Shown one piece after another: positions 25,614 to 34,180 of a stretch of DNA of 64,000 nucleotides; within the stretch, counting starts at the first letter, position 1, and the number at the start of each line of letters is the position of its first letter. Position numbers and translations under genes: made by a program. Under the pieces are notes generated by a model. That model did no database searches and was not told where the DNA came from. It saw only the letters and a program-made list of their open reading frames with translations. The stretch is from Psychrobacter sp. UBA5136 (GTDB lineage Bacteria; Pseudomonadota; Gammaproteobacteria; Pseudomonadales; Moraxellaceae), in NCBI RefSeq assembly GCF_002414005.1, contig NZ_DHYG01000067.1, forward strand, positions 1 through 64,000. Reading direction: 5' to 3'.

Positions 25614-26186
25614 ATGATAGTCACCATCGCAGCCGTTGAATCGCACCAGTTAGCGTTGATTGCCAGTAGGCATGAGCGTAGCAGCCCTAAGCTGGTCGAA
25701 GTCAATTGGCTGCAGGCTGGCGATTCTTGGCATAGCTCAAAATCTATTCCCAAGCTTAAAAAACATTATGGACTTGTCGATCAAGATTTTACCTTTATTG
25801 CACAAAATAGCCTAAGCGAAAACAAGCCCGCCGAAGCGCTCCTTATCGAAACACTTCAGCAATTAACCGCGTATTTTAAAGGTGAGCGTCAAGCATTTGA
25901 TTTGCCATTAGATATAAGTTTGGGTACAGAGTTTCAGCAACGCGTTTGGCAACAGTTGCAAAAGATACCGCATGGCGAAACGATCAGTTATGCGACACTG
26001 GCGCAGCGAGTAGGTAATCCTAAAGGCTTTCGCGCGGTTGCTAATGCTAATGGCAAAAATCCCTTTAGCATCATCATTCCGTGTCATCGAGTGATTGCTA
26101 GCGATGGTAAGCTAGGCGGTTACACGGGCGGCTTAGATAAGAAAACATACTTGCTCGCGCTCGAAGGTGTTACTTGCAAAGCTTAA
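25614..26186 (+). CDS. ogt: Methylated-DNA-protein-cysteine S-methyltransferase
   Basis: Suicide repair protein that removes methyl groups from O6-methylguanine onto its own cysteine. The active-site motif IIPCHRVIASDGKLGGYTGG lies near residues 149-168. FQQRVWQQLQKIPHGETISYATLAQ is the DNA-binding helix-turn-helix region. The C-terminal domain is standard; the N-terminal 80 residues are divergent. It has no AraC/Ada domain, so the Ogt type is more likely than Ada. A good GGGAAG lies just before the start. Confidence 0.93.
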   Translation: MIVTIAAVESHQLALIASRHERSSPKLVEVNWLQAGDSWHSSKSIPKLKKHYGLVDQDFTFIAQNSLSENKPAEALLIETLQQLTAYFKGERQAFDLPLDISLGTEFQQRVWQQLQKIPHGETISYATLAQRVGNPKGFRAVANANGKNPFSIIIPCHRVIASDGKLGGYTGGLDKKTYLLALEGVTCKA

Positions 26187-26219
26187 CTTAGTTTCTTGTT
26201 CATTATAAATAAATACGAA

Positions 26220-26252
26220 GAAGCCAAACGTTTTAAGCGTTTGGCTTCATTT
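26220..26252. terminator. Terminator between ogt and yebC
   Basis: GAAGCCAAACG (26220-26230) pairs perfectly with CGTTTGGCTTC (26238-26248) around a 7-base loop. The T run is short on both sides. It lies between two convergent genes. Confidence 0.8.
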
Positions 26253-26285
26253 ATATATAAGCAAAAAAATATGCGTAATAAAGGT

Positions 26286-27035
26286 TTACTGCTCAAGCTG
26301 TGCCATGACGTCATCTGTAAAAGACACATTGCTATAAACTTCTTGCACATCGTCGATGTCTTCTAACATATCGATCATTTTCATCACTTTTAGGGCGTCA
26401 TCAATGTTGTCAATCTCAGCACTAGTAGCGGCGGCCATGGTCACTTCGGCATTGTCAGAGACAAGCCCTGCGGCATTGAGCGCATCTTTTACCTGACCAA
26501 AATTTTCCCATTCAGTGATGACCAGTAGCGACTCGCCATCGTTTTCGATATCAAGTGCCCCAGCGTCCAAGGCTGCGAGCATGACTTCTTCTTCTAAGCT
26601 GACATCGTTAAAGACGATTTCACCGCGCTTGGTAAACAAATAAGAAACTGAGCCTGAGGTGCCAAGATTGCCTTCATTTTTGGTAAAGGCATGGCGCACT
26701 TCACTGACCGTACGGTTAAGGTTGTCTGTCATGGTTTCGACCAGTACCGCAACGCCGCCAACGCCGTAGCCTTCGTAGCTGACCTCATCCATATTGTCAT
26801 TGTCATCGCTGCCAGTGCCGCGAGCCACCGCGCGATTAATGGTATCTCGCGTCATATTAACTGACAGTGCTTTTTCAATAACCGCACGCAGGCGCGGGTT
26901 TTTATCGGGGTCGGGGTCACCTTGCTTGGCAGCAGAAACAATTTCACGAATAATTTTGGTGAATATTTTACCTTTCACCGCATCCTGACGGGCTTTACGG
27001 TGTTTGATATTTGCCCATTTTGAATGGCCTGCCAT
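26286..27035 (-). CDS. yebC: YebC/PmpR family protein
   Basis: A 249-residue member of the YebC family, known as transcriptional regulators and, in some members, factors that help ribosomes through proline stretches. The N-terminus MAGHSKWANIKHRKARQDA is diagnostic; YEGYGVGGVAVLVE and NLGTSGSVSYLF follow in order, and the C-terminal third is acidic. Length is standard. In many bacteria it sits next to ruvC; here ruvABC is absent and the gene stands alone. Confidence 0.95.
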   Translation of the reverse strand: MAGHSKWANIKHRKARQDAVKGKIFTKIIREIVSAAKQGDPDPDKNPRLRAVIEKALSVNMTRDTINRAVARGTGSDDNDNMDEVSYEGYGVGGVAVLVETMTDNLNRTVSEVRHAFTKNEGNLGTSGSVSYLFTKRGEIVFNDVSLEEEVMLAALDAGALDIENDGESLLVITEWENFGQVKDALNAAGLVSDNAEVTMAAATSAEIDNIDDALKVMKMIDMLEDIDDVQEVYSNVSFTDDVMAQLEQ

Positions 27036-27393
27036 ATGACGTCCTTACGTTTTACGGGTTATGTATAGTGCGGATAAAAAAGTCGCGCACTCATACTTTA
27101 GTAACAACTTTTTATACCTGACGAGGTATTCTTATTATATGATTGAGCTGTTAATGCAGTGTAATCGACCTAACGGCAAGTCAACGATTTGTATGTCGTT
27201 TGGCGCTCTTTTTTGCTACACTGCTAATTTCTATCTTTTGATCCACTGTCAATTCTGACGATGACGGTCGATAGCAGCAATATTTGCAATATTATAAACC
27301 ACTTTAGCGCATTTTGACCAACCTTAGCTTGTCCATGGCAGCCTAGAGCGTTCGGTTTTATATGACCACTGATTTTGTGACTTTATTGACTCT
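27036..27393. other. Divergent spacer between yebC and the channel gene
   Basis: 358 bases between divergent genes. I see no credible gene, hairpin or repeat; it should hold both promoters. Confidence 0.5.
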
Positions 27394-28224
27394 ATGAAGC
27401 AACCAACCGCCGAAGCCATCACCCATTTGCGCAACCGCATTCATATCATTATCGAAGGCACCGACACCCGTTTGGGTAAGCTGTTTGATATTGTGTTGTT
27501 GATTGCGATTTTGGCCAGTGTCGCTGTCGTCATGCTCGATAGTGTGCTGTATATGCGTTTACAATATGGCACCTTATTTCGTTATGCAGAATGGTTTTTT
27601 ACCATTTTGTTTACCATGGAATATATCTTAAGGTTATTCTCAGCGCCCAATCGCTTTCGCTATGCCTTTAGTTTCTTTGGCATCGTGGATTTATTGTCGG
27701 TATTGCCAAGCTATTTAAGCCTCGTATTTGGCGGCGTTCAGTATTTGCTTGTGATTCGCATACTACGTATTTTGCGCGTATTTCGGGTGCTCAAGCTCAA
27801 TACGTACATGCAGCAAGCGGGTTTTCTTGCTTCAGCGCTTAAAACCAGCCAGCAGAAAATCACGGTGTTTTTCTTATCACTCGTCTTGCTCGTGACTATT
27901 TTTGGCTCGGTCGTCTACGTGGTGGAAGGGCCAGAAAATGGCTTTACCAGTATTCCCATCTCTATTTATTGGGCGGTGGTCACGGTCACGACCACCGGCT
28001 ATGGCGATATGTCACCAAAAACGCCAATCGGGCAAGCGATAGCATCGATGGTGATGATTACCGGTTATGCGATTATTGCCGTACCGACGGGTATTTTTAC
28101 CGCTGAGCTGGCGCGTAATATGCGACCACAATTAAACCCTATAGCCTGTCCAAACTGCGGCAAATTTGGCCATGCGGTTGGTGCTGATTTCTGCGATCGC
28201 TGCGGTCATGCACTGCACGTCTAG
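27394..28224 (+). CDS. Voltage-gated potassium-channel-like protein with zinc-ribbon tail
   Basis: A 276-residue six-segment ion channel. S1-S3 lie at about residues 27-115. The S4 voltage sensor has regularly spaced arginines (RILRILRVFRVLKL, about 121-134), and the pore holds the K+ filter TVTTTGYGDMSP near residue 196. The C-terminus is unusual: two CxxC pairs (CPNCGKFGHAVGADFCDRCG, about 250-269) form a short zinc-ribbon-like domain. It is convergent with the kinase gene, and both stop codons lie in the same CTAG. Confidence 0.92.
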   Translation: MKQPTAEAITHLRNRIHIIIEGTDTRLGKLFDIVLLIAILASVAVVMLDSVLYMRLQYGTLFRYAEWFFTILFTMEYILRLFSAPNRFRYAFSFFGIVDLLSVLPSYLSLVFGGVQYLLVIRILRILRVFRVLKLNTYMQQAGFLASALKTSQQKITVFFLSLVLLVTIFGSVVYVVEGPENGFTSIPISIYWAVVTVTTTGYGDMSPKTPIGQAIASMVMITGYAIIAVPTGIFTAELARNMRPQLNPIACPNCGKFGHAVGADFCDRCGHALHV

Positions 28225-29522
28225 TATTCTATATATTCTGCAACCAGCGGCGATAAATCAATGACCACGCCTAGGTTGACCAAATTCCAATACTGACCCG
28301 AAATCGTACGGTCAAGCATCATCGTCGTCGCTGACGGCTGAAACTGACCGAAATACTTTAAAGAGGTGCGCATTTGGGCGATGACTTCGTGATGGGTTTG
28401 ACTGCTACCAAAGTCAAATGGGCCTTCTTGATAGGGTTCTATAGACAAGGGTTTAAGACCTATCTCTAGCCACTGCTCGTAAAATTCACCCGGCACAACC
28501 TTGTCATCATCACGGCGGATATCAAGGGCAATTAAGTCTTGCTCAAGCGCGGTTAGATCGCCTTTTAAAGCGTGTCTGGCAAAACGGCGAAATAACTGTA
28601 CTTCGCTATCGCTGTAACTGCGAATGCCGCCAAAATCATAGGCGACGACGCTGCCATCGGTGCGAAAAGCAAAGTTGCCAGGGTGAGGATCACAGTGCAT
28701 GCGGTATAAACCAAATAGCTGTCCGGCGCTAAAATGAAACAGGCGTTTGGCGATTTTTTGTTTAATGTCATTGTCCCAAGTTGCGGCAACTGCAAGCGGC
28801 TCACCCATCTCTTCGGTTAAGGTTAAAATGCGCTTGGATGAGTGGCTACTGATCACTTTAGGAATAATAAGGCCGTCATCATCGGCATGAAAGGCGCCAA
28901 ATACTTGCAGGTTGTGCGCCTCTTTAACGTAGTCCAGCTCGTCATGCAGGCTTTGGCGAATCTCATTAAACAACTGCTCTTGTAATTGCTTACTCATATT
29001 GAGGACGCCGGCTATTTTTAGCGCCATGCGAACTTGTTTTAGGTCGCTGTCACAGTTTTCATCGACGTCAGGATACTGCACCTTGACTACGACTCTTTGG
29101 CCAGACGGTAAAACGGCTCTATGCACTTGTCCGATTGAGGCAGCGGCAAATGGCGCTTCTTCAAATTCAGTAAATAACTCAGCAATCGGCGCTTTTAGCT
29201 CGCGCTCAACTTGTGCGCGTATCTGGGCATAGGGCATTGGCGGCGCATCTTTTTGCAACTTTTCTAAAGCGGTAGCAACCTCAGGTGGAAACACGTCTTT
29301 ATATTGTGAGGCGATTTGTCCCACTTTCATTACCGCACCCTTCATTTCACCAAGCGTTTCAGCGATTTGCACCCCGACATCTTGCATCAGCGCTGAGCGC
29401 GCTTCTAGACGCTTTTCTTCGTCACTTGAGAGATGCTTTAATGAGTTTTTAGCAGCTTTACCGGCAATACTTGCGGTCATGCCAGCGAGTTTCATAAAGC
29501 GTTTTCCGGACGATTTTGCCAT
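28221..29522 (-). CDS. ABC1/UbiB-family atypical kinase
   Basis: A 433-residue member of the AarF/ABC1/UbiB family, atypical kinases or ATPases linked to ubiquinone synthesis and lipid handling. The family motif KxGQ is in MKVGQIASQ near residue 64; ASIGQVHRAVLPSGQRVVVKVQYP (split here as the Ala-rich loop and catalytic Lys) is near 127-150. MHCDPHPGNF near 278 and AYDFGGIR near 294 are the catalytic and metal motifs. It lacks the C-terminal membrane segments of enteric UbiB and is not next to ubiE or ubiJ, so it is probably a paralogue. Confidence 0.9.
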   Translation of the reverse strand: MAKSSGKRFMKLAGMTASIAGKAAKNSLKHLSSDEEKRLEARSALMQDVGVQIAETLGEMKGAVMKVGQIASQYKDVFPPEVATALEKLQKDAPPMPYAQIRAQVERELKAPIAELFTEFEEAPFAAASIGQVHRAVLPSGQRVVVKVQYPDVDENCDSDLKQVRMALKIAGVLNMSKQLQEQLFNEIRQSLHDELDYVKEAHNLQVFGAFHADDDGLIIPKVISSHSSKRILTLTEEMGEPLAVAATWDNDIKQKIAKRLFHFSAGQLFGLYRMHCDPHPGNFAFRTDGSVVAYDFGGIRSYSDSEVQLFRRFARHALKGDLTALEQDLIALDIRRDDDKVVPGEFYEQWLEIGLKPLSIEPYQEGPFDFGSSQTHHEVIAQMRTSLKYFGQFQPSATTMMLDRTISGQYWNLVNLGVVIDLSPLVAEYIEY

Positions 29523-29749
29523 TCATATCACCATATTGTGGGTTGTTTTTTATGCCCTAATGTTATTATTTTACTCATACAATTGCTGTTTGACTAATGT
29601 GCCAAAAGTGTGCCAAAAGCAACCTAATCGCTACGTCAATGATATTTGTCGTATGCCTATTTTGACAGATAACTGCTTTGCCCTGTAACTATTTTGCATA
29701 TAGCTATTTTGTCATAATCTCTATGCAGATAAAAATCATAATAGCTAAA

Positions 29750-30286
29750 TTAGCGGTCTAATTTTAGAGCATAAGTATGGGTCAGAAAATAATCCAAGGC
29801 CATCTGATAACCCAAATGCCCTAAGCCGCAAATGACGCCGACGGCCACATCGCTTAAATAAGAGTGCTGCCGAAACGGCTCACGAGCGTGAACATTGGAT
29901 AAATGCACCTCGATAAAGGGTTTTTGGGTTGCCAGCAGCGCATCGCGCAGCGCAACCGAGGTATGAGTAAAGGCGGCGGGATTAATAATGATGGCGTCTA
30001 CTTGCGCGGCCGCCTCCGCCAAAAGCCCGTAATATTGAATCTCATCGACAAGCTTGCCTTCATGATTGGATTGGACGCAAATCAGCTCAACCCCATATCT
30101 GGCTGCGCGCGCGAGCAAATTTTTTTCAATATCAGCAAGGGTGGTATGACCATAAATTTCAGGCTCACGTTTACCAAGTAAATTTAAATTAACGCCGTTG
30201 ATAAGTAATAATTTATGCGTCAAAGTTTGATGGCTATCTTGTTGTGACGCTTTGTCTGTCGCTGCTGACTGAGAAGTGGTGGTCAT
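29750..30286 (-). CDS. aroQ: Type II 3-dehydroquinate dehydratase AroQ
   Basis: Third step of the shikimate pathway. Motifs in order are LLLINGVNLNLLGKREPEIYG, QSNHEGKLVDEI, INPAAFTHTSVALRDAL and EVHLSNVHAREPFRQHSYLS, containing the catalytic tyrosine and histidine. The ATG at 30286 gives 178 residues, with an N-terminal extension of about 25 Ser/Thr/Gln-rich residues; an open frame continues to 30367 but that part is made of a 16-bp tandem repeat and is probably leader. accB and accC, frequent neighbours elsewhere, are absent. Confidence 0.95.
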   Translation of the reverse strand: MTTTSQSAATDKASQQDSHQTLTHKLLLINGVNLNLLGKREPEIYGHTTLADIEKNLLARAARYGVELICVQSNHEGKLVDEIQYYGLLAEAAAQVDAIIINPAAFTHTSVALRDALLATQKPFIEVHLSNVHAREPFRQHSYLSDVAVGVICGLGHLGYQMALDYFLTHTYALKLDR

Positions 30287-30815
30287 AATGGACTCTATCG
30301 TTACTAAGGGAAATTGGTTGTTATATTTATTATTAAAGGGACAAGCTATTAAAGGGACAAGCGACATAATATTATAAAAACGCGCTTTTTAAAGTTTTTA
30401 AGCAATTAAATTCATAAATAAGAAACGTTTTAGCCCTTCATCATAATAGCTTAGAAGGGCTGTTATAAAAAATAACATGAAAATTCCCCCTAAGCGCTAA
30501 AAATCATGTTAAAAGTCTTTATGTTGCCAAAAACCCATGCTATGATATTTTTTACGCAACAAATATTACTTGTTTGTTGCTAAATTCAGTTGGGCTAATT
30601 ATTGAATTGCTTAAAGCAATGTTAGGATGAGCTTATACTGGTCATAGTAAATTTACTATACGCTGAAGCATAAAGAGAGTAGTAAAACGCTTTAGGTTCA
30701 GATGATGGTATGTAGAGTAGTACTCTTACATTTTGATTTCATAATCTTCAACCCCGTTTATATGCAATGTCGCAAAGGAATTTGGGGTTAAGGAAACTTT
30801 TTAGGAAGTAATATT
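30287..30815. other. Divergent spacer with cold-shock gene leader
   Basis: 529 bases between aroQ and the cold-shock gene. It contains a perfect 16-bp tandem repeat (30331-30362), a hairpin AGCCCTTC/GAAGGGCT (30432-30461) and a long AT-rich leader before the cold-shock gene. In that leader, AACCCC (30750-30755) can pair with GGGGTT (30784-30789) a little upstream of the ribosome-binding site. No gene was found. Confidence 0.6.
30331..30362. repeat. Perfect 16-bp tandem duplication upstream of aroQ
   Basis: TATTAAAGGGACAAGC occurs twice head to tail, without a mismatch. It lies about 45 bases upstream of the aroQ start codon. Confidence 0.8.
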
Positions 30816-31031
30816 ATGTCAGCTCGTGAGCAAGGTATCGTTAAGTGGTTTAATGACTCAAAAGGCTTTGGTTTCATTCAACGTGACAGCGGCGAAGATA
30901 TTTTTGTCCATTTCCGTGCGATCCAAGGTGATGGTTATCGCTCTTTAAAAGATGGCGAAAAGGTTGAGTTTAGCGTTGTAGAAGGCGATAAAGGTCTGCA
31001 AGCTGAAGAAGTCAGAAAAGTAGAAGAGTAA
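30816..31031 (+). CDS. Cold-shock protein (CspA family)
   Basis: A 71-residue single OB-fold protein that binds single-stranded RNA and DNA and melts structures. RNP1 KGFGFIQ and RNP2 DIFVHF are intact, and the start (GIVKWFNDSKGFG) is typical. AGGAAG at 30803-30808 is a strong ribosome-binding site. A long AT-rich leader with a hairpin precedes it, as in cold-inducible csp genes, so control at the RNA level is likely. A DEAD-box helicase gene follows, a pairing that fits growth in the cold. Several csp paralogues usually exist, so I give no letter. Confidence 0.95.
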   Translation: MSAREQGIVKWFNDSKGFGFIQRDSGEDIFVHFRAIQGDGYRSLKDGEKVEFSVVEGDKGLQAEEVRKVEE

Positions 31032-31095
31032 TTGCTACAGTCATTAGCGCCGTTCAGCTATAATGTCTGTACAAACTACTGATATACTACTGAGT

Positions 31096-31172
31096 CAAGC
31101 CCGTCTTGTCTTACCTATGCTTGGTTGAACGCAGCATATTCGGTAAGTTTAGGCGCAGGGCTTGGCTTTTTT
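31096..31172 (+). terminator. Nested hairpin with U run between cold-shock and helicase genes
   Basis: CAAGCCC (31096-31102) pairs with GGGCTTG (31158-31164); inside it, CTTACC (31110-31115) pairs with GGTAAG (31142-31147) and ATGC (31117-31120) with GCAT (31134-31137). GCTTTTTTT follows directly. It is larger than a simple terminator and could also be the 3' end of a small RNA or an attenuator for the helicase gene. Confidence 0.65.
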
Positions 31173-31289
31173 TATACTTGCAGGTTTTATCACTTACCTG
31201 ATTAAAGATAACAAATGATGCGCTCATTATTTGTTAACACAGACAAGTTATTTATGACAGACAAGCGATTTATACAAAAGGATATTTTT

Positions 31290-32444
31290 TTGAGTACTTT
31301 TAAGACGTTTACGGATTTGCCGCTATCAGATGCTACTTTGCGCGCCATAAAAGATTTGGGATTTACCGAATTGACGCCAATTCAAGCACAAATACTACCG
31401 CATACATTGGCAAATCAAGATGCTATCGGACAGGCACAAACGGGCACTGGCAAGACGGCAACGTTTTTACTGACTATTATGGAAGCACTGCTTAAACGTC
31501 CTTTTGCCGCCGATGAAAAGCGCTACTTGGGTGAGCCGCGTGCCGTTGTCATGGCACCAACGCGTGAGCTTGCTCAGCAGATATTTGATGACTGTATTGC
31601 CCTGACCAAATATACCTCGCTGCATAGCGTCTGTATTATGGGTGGTACCAATTATGAAACCCAGCAGCACGAGCTTGAGCGCCAGTATATCGATATCTTA
31701 ATTGCCACGCCCGGTCGTTTGATTGACCTAATGCACAAAGGCATGGTTTATCTGGATCGCGTCGAAGTATTGGTATTAGATGAAGCGGATCGCATGCTGG
31801 ACATGGGTTTTATCCCAGATATCAAGCGTTTGGTCGGACGTATGCCGCCCAATACCGATCGCCAAAGCTTGCTGTTTTCTGCCACCTTTAACCAAGATGT
31901 GATGAACCTCGCTTATCGCTGGCTACATGAGCCAGAGTTTGTGGAGATTGAGCCTGAGCATAAGACCAGTGAGTTGGTCGATCAGCATTTTTACCTATTA
32001 ACCGAAGATCAAAAACTAGCAGCATTGCAGCGTATCATCAGTGATAACGCCGTAGAAAAAGTCATCGTTTTTGCCAATCGTAAAGACCAAGTAAAGCGCT
32101 TATACCATAAGCTGCGGCAAGCGCATAAAATCGTGATGTTATCGGGTGATGTCATTCAACAAAAGCGCGAAAAATATCTACAACGCTTTAAAGATGGCCA
32201 TGCTTCCATTTTGGTAGCAACCGATGTGGCGGGGCGCGGTATCCATGTCGATGATATCAGTCATGTGGTTAACTATACTTTGCCAGATCAGCCAGATGAC
32301 TACGTCCACCGTATTGGTCGTACTGGCCGCGCTGGGCAAACGGGTATCAGTATCAGCTTTGTTAGTGAAGATGATGCTTTTAATATTCCCGCATTAGAAA
32401 AGCATTTAGATACTAAGTTTAGCCTTGAGCAATGGCAAGAATAG
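31290..32444 (+). CDS. DEAD-box RNA helicase, RhlB-like
   Basis: ATP-dependent RNA helicase. Motifs in order from the TTG start: Q-motif with FTELTPIQAQILP, motif I AQTGTGKT near residue 47, PTRELAQQ, TPGRLIDL, DEADRMLDMGF near 159, SAT near 190, ATDVAGRGIHVDD near 310 and HRIGRTGRAG near 340. Length and the compact C-terminus resemble RhlB, the degradosome helicase. An upstream ATG at 31215 would add 25 residues, but AAAGGA at 31277-31282 sits seven bases before the TTG at 31290, which I therefore prefer. Its place after a cold-shock gene suggests cold adaptation. Confidence 0.92.
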   Translation: MSTFKTFTDLPLSDATLRAIKDLGFTELTPIQAQILPHTLANQDAIGQAQTGTGKTATFLLTIMEALLKRPFAADEKRYLGEPRAVVMAPTRELAQQIFDDCIALTKYTSLHSVCIMGGTNYETQQHELERQYIDILIATPGRLIDLMHKGMVYLDRVEVLVLDEADRMLDMGFIPDIKRLVGRMPPNTDRQSLLFSATFNQDVMNLAYRWLHEPEFVEIEPEHKTSELVDQHFYLLTEDQKLAALQRIISDNAVEKVIVFANRKDQVKRLYHKLRQAHKIVMLSGDVIQQKREKYLQRFKDGHASILVATDVAGRGIHVDDISHVVNYTLPDQPDDYVHRIGRTGRAGQTGISISFVSEDDAFNIPALEKHLDTKFSLEQWQE

Positions 32445-32512
32445 TATTATTAAAGCAACGCTTGTTTTAGTGAATATTGCTTAATAAGTGCTGCTTAATA
32501 ACATTACTGCAT

Positions 32513-32552
32513 AAAAAACCCTTAACGTCATTGAGATGTTAAGGGTTTTTTT
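32513..32552. terminator. Bidirectional terminator after the helicase gene
   Basis: AAAAAACCCTTAAC (32513-32526) pairs perfectly with GTTAAGGGTTTTTT (32538-32551). It separates the helicase gene from the convergent exporter gene. Confidence 0.92.
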
Positions 32553-32578
32553 ATAGATTGATAATGAGTTTTATACTG

Positions 32579-33562
32579 CTACTGAGAAGATTCTGGCATA
32601 GCTTCGTGATGATGGCTATTCATTTCTTGCTCATCTGTCATATGGTTCATACTGCGATTCATGTCGTGAGCCGCATTAGATTCCATATTATGCATACTGT
32701 GATCCATCGTATTATTCATATCATTCATGTCATGCGTAACAGGCGTCATCTCGTGATTCATGTGGTTCATATTATGATGGGCTGTGGTCGCTGTTGCTTC
32801 AGAGGAATCATCGCCATCTGCCATCATAGCAGAGTGGCTGTCATGATTCATTTGTCCGTGCTGATGACCAGCGCCGCCGTGCCCACCATGCAGGCTAGAC
32901 ATTGCGATAGGAGCAAAAGCAACCGCTAAGCCAGATACAACCATGATAGCGCCATTAATTTGTCTTAAACGCATGCGGCCAATGTGCTTTCGCAACCAAC
33001 CAACTGTTTCATGGGTAGCAACTAACATCGGTACGGTTCCTAAACCAAAAACAAACATCAATACCGCGCCGCCTAGTGGGTTGTGCGCAACAACGGCAAT
33101 CAGTAGAGCGCCATAAACCAAACCGCAAGGTAGAAAGCCCCATAACAGGCCTGCTGCTAAGGCGCGTGGAAAGGTATTCAGCGGAAAAACTTTTTGTCGC
33201 AGCGGGCTGAGAAACTGCCAAAAGCGCATACCGACGCGCTCAAGCTTGGCCAAAAATGGGGCGCCCAGCATCGTGACCCCAACAAACACCAGTACCAAGC
33301 CGAGTAAAATACGCGGTATATTATTGCTGGTCATTAAAGGTGCAAGTACAGTTGTACCAACTAATCCAGCGATTAGACCCAAAAATGCATAACTGCTTAA
33401 GCGCCCGAAATGATAAGTGGCTATCAAAGCGCGGCGTTTAGCAGGGCTTACATCTTTCATCGATAAACTAAATGCCGCGACCAGACCGCCGCACATACCT
33501 AAACAATGCGGTGAACCAAAAAATCCCATAAATAATGCCGCAACAAGTAAAGCTGTGGTCAT
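32579..33562 (-). CDS. TauE/SafE-like membrane protein with His/Met-rich tail
   Basis: A 327-residue membrane protein of the sulfite exporter TauE/SafE (UreH-like) group that accompanies cbb3 oxidase assembly genes. Six or seven membrane segments are visible in residues 1-220. The N-terminus carries GSPHCLGMCGGLVAAF, with a histidine and two cysteines that suggest metal handling. The last 105 residues are very rich in His, Met, Asn and Asp (NHMNHEM, DHSMHNM), like copper-binding proteins. Together with ccoS upstream this points to copper supply for cytochrome oxidase; that role is inferred. Confidence 0.88.
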   Translation of the reverse strand: MTTALLVAALFMGFFGSPHCLGMCGGLVAAFSLSMKDVSPAKRRALIATYHFGRLSSYAFLGLIAGLVGTTVLAPLMTSNNIPRILLGLVLVFVGVTMLGAPFLAKLERVGMRFWQFLSPLRQKVFPLNTFPRALAAGLLWGFLPCGLVYGALLIAVVAHNPLGGAVLMFVFGLGTVPMLVATHETVGWLRKHIGRMRLRQINGAIMVVSGLAVAFAPIAMSSLHGGHGGAGHQHGQMNHDSHSAMMADGDDSSEATATTAHHNMNHMNHEMTPVTHDMNDMNNTMDHSMHNMESNAAHDMNRSMNHMTDEQEMNSHHHEAMPESSQ

Positions 33563-33676
33563 GGGGCGTAACTCCTAAAATGAGGAAAGAGCGGACTTGC
33601 CTTAACATTTTATTTAACGAAAAGAGTTAAGGTAAACACGCATAAGTGAGATAGAAAAGGCTGCATTTTTGCGTCT

Positions 33677-34009
33677 TTATTTGTCGTTATCTGTTTGTTT
33701 AACCGTTGCGATATCCGCGTGAGTTGAATCACTATTAGACGTATCAACAATGCTGTTATCAACCATACCCTTATCAATACTGACATCGACCTTGTCATTT
33801 GCAGCCGTATCATTGGTTTGAGGCGCCTGTTCGCTAAGCTCATGAGCTTGAATTATCTGCCGACGTTCTTGACGGTCATCCAAAATTATACGCTGTGAGG
33901 CGTTGTCTAAATCTTCAAATTGGTTTGATTTGACCGCATAGCGCACTGCCCAAATGGCGACCACGAACAGCATTAAGCTTAAGGGAATTAATAAAAACAT
34001 ACTGAGCAT
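33677..34009 (-). CDS. ccoS: cbb3-type cytochrome oxidase assembly protein CcoS
   Basis: Small membrane protein needed for maturation of cbb3 oxidase. The N-terminus has one membrane segment (MFLLIPLSLMLFVVAIWAV) followed by the conserved AVKSNQFEDLDNASQRIILDD, which identifies CcoS. The remaining 55 residues are an acidic, Thr/Asp-rich tail; typical CcoS is 50-70 residues, so this tail is an addition. ccoI and the ccoNOPQ genes are not in the window upstream, so the usual cluster is split. The exporter gene lies 114 bases downstream. Confidence 0.9.
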   Translation of the reverse strand: MLSMFLLIPLSLMLFVVAIWAVRYAVKSNQFEDLDNASQRIILDDRQERRQIIQAHELSEQAPQTNDTAANDKVDVSIDKGMVDNSIVDTSNSDSTHADIATVKQTDNDK

Positions 34010-34180
34010 GGCAAACCTCTTAAATAGCCGTTTCTTATATTATACACTTATCGCAAGTGCCATAAATGGTCTATAGCGTCCAATGGTGAGCGGGCAGATA
34101 AAGCCACAGTAAGATAAATGTGGCAATGGCAGGTTAGTACAGTCAGTTCAAGATAAAATCGATACGTTAACCGTTATATG

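Noticed and set aside
27061..27258. A 65-residue open frame between yebC and the channel gene
   Set aside because: No ribosome-binding site, no domain, aromatic-rich random-looking sequence and a position where two divergent promoters are expected.
32558..32929. A His/Ile/Met-rich open frame on the plus strand
   Set aside because: It is the complement of the low-complexity His/Met tail of the exporter gene on the other strand.
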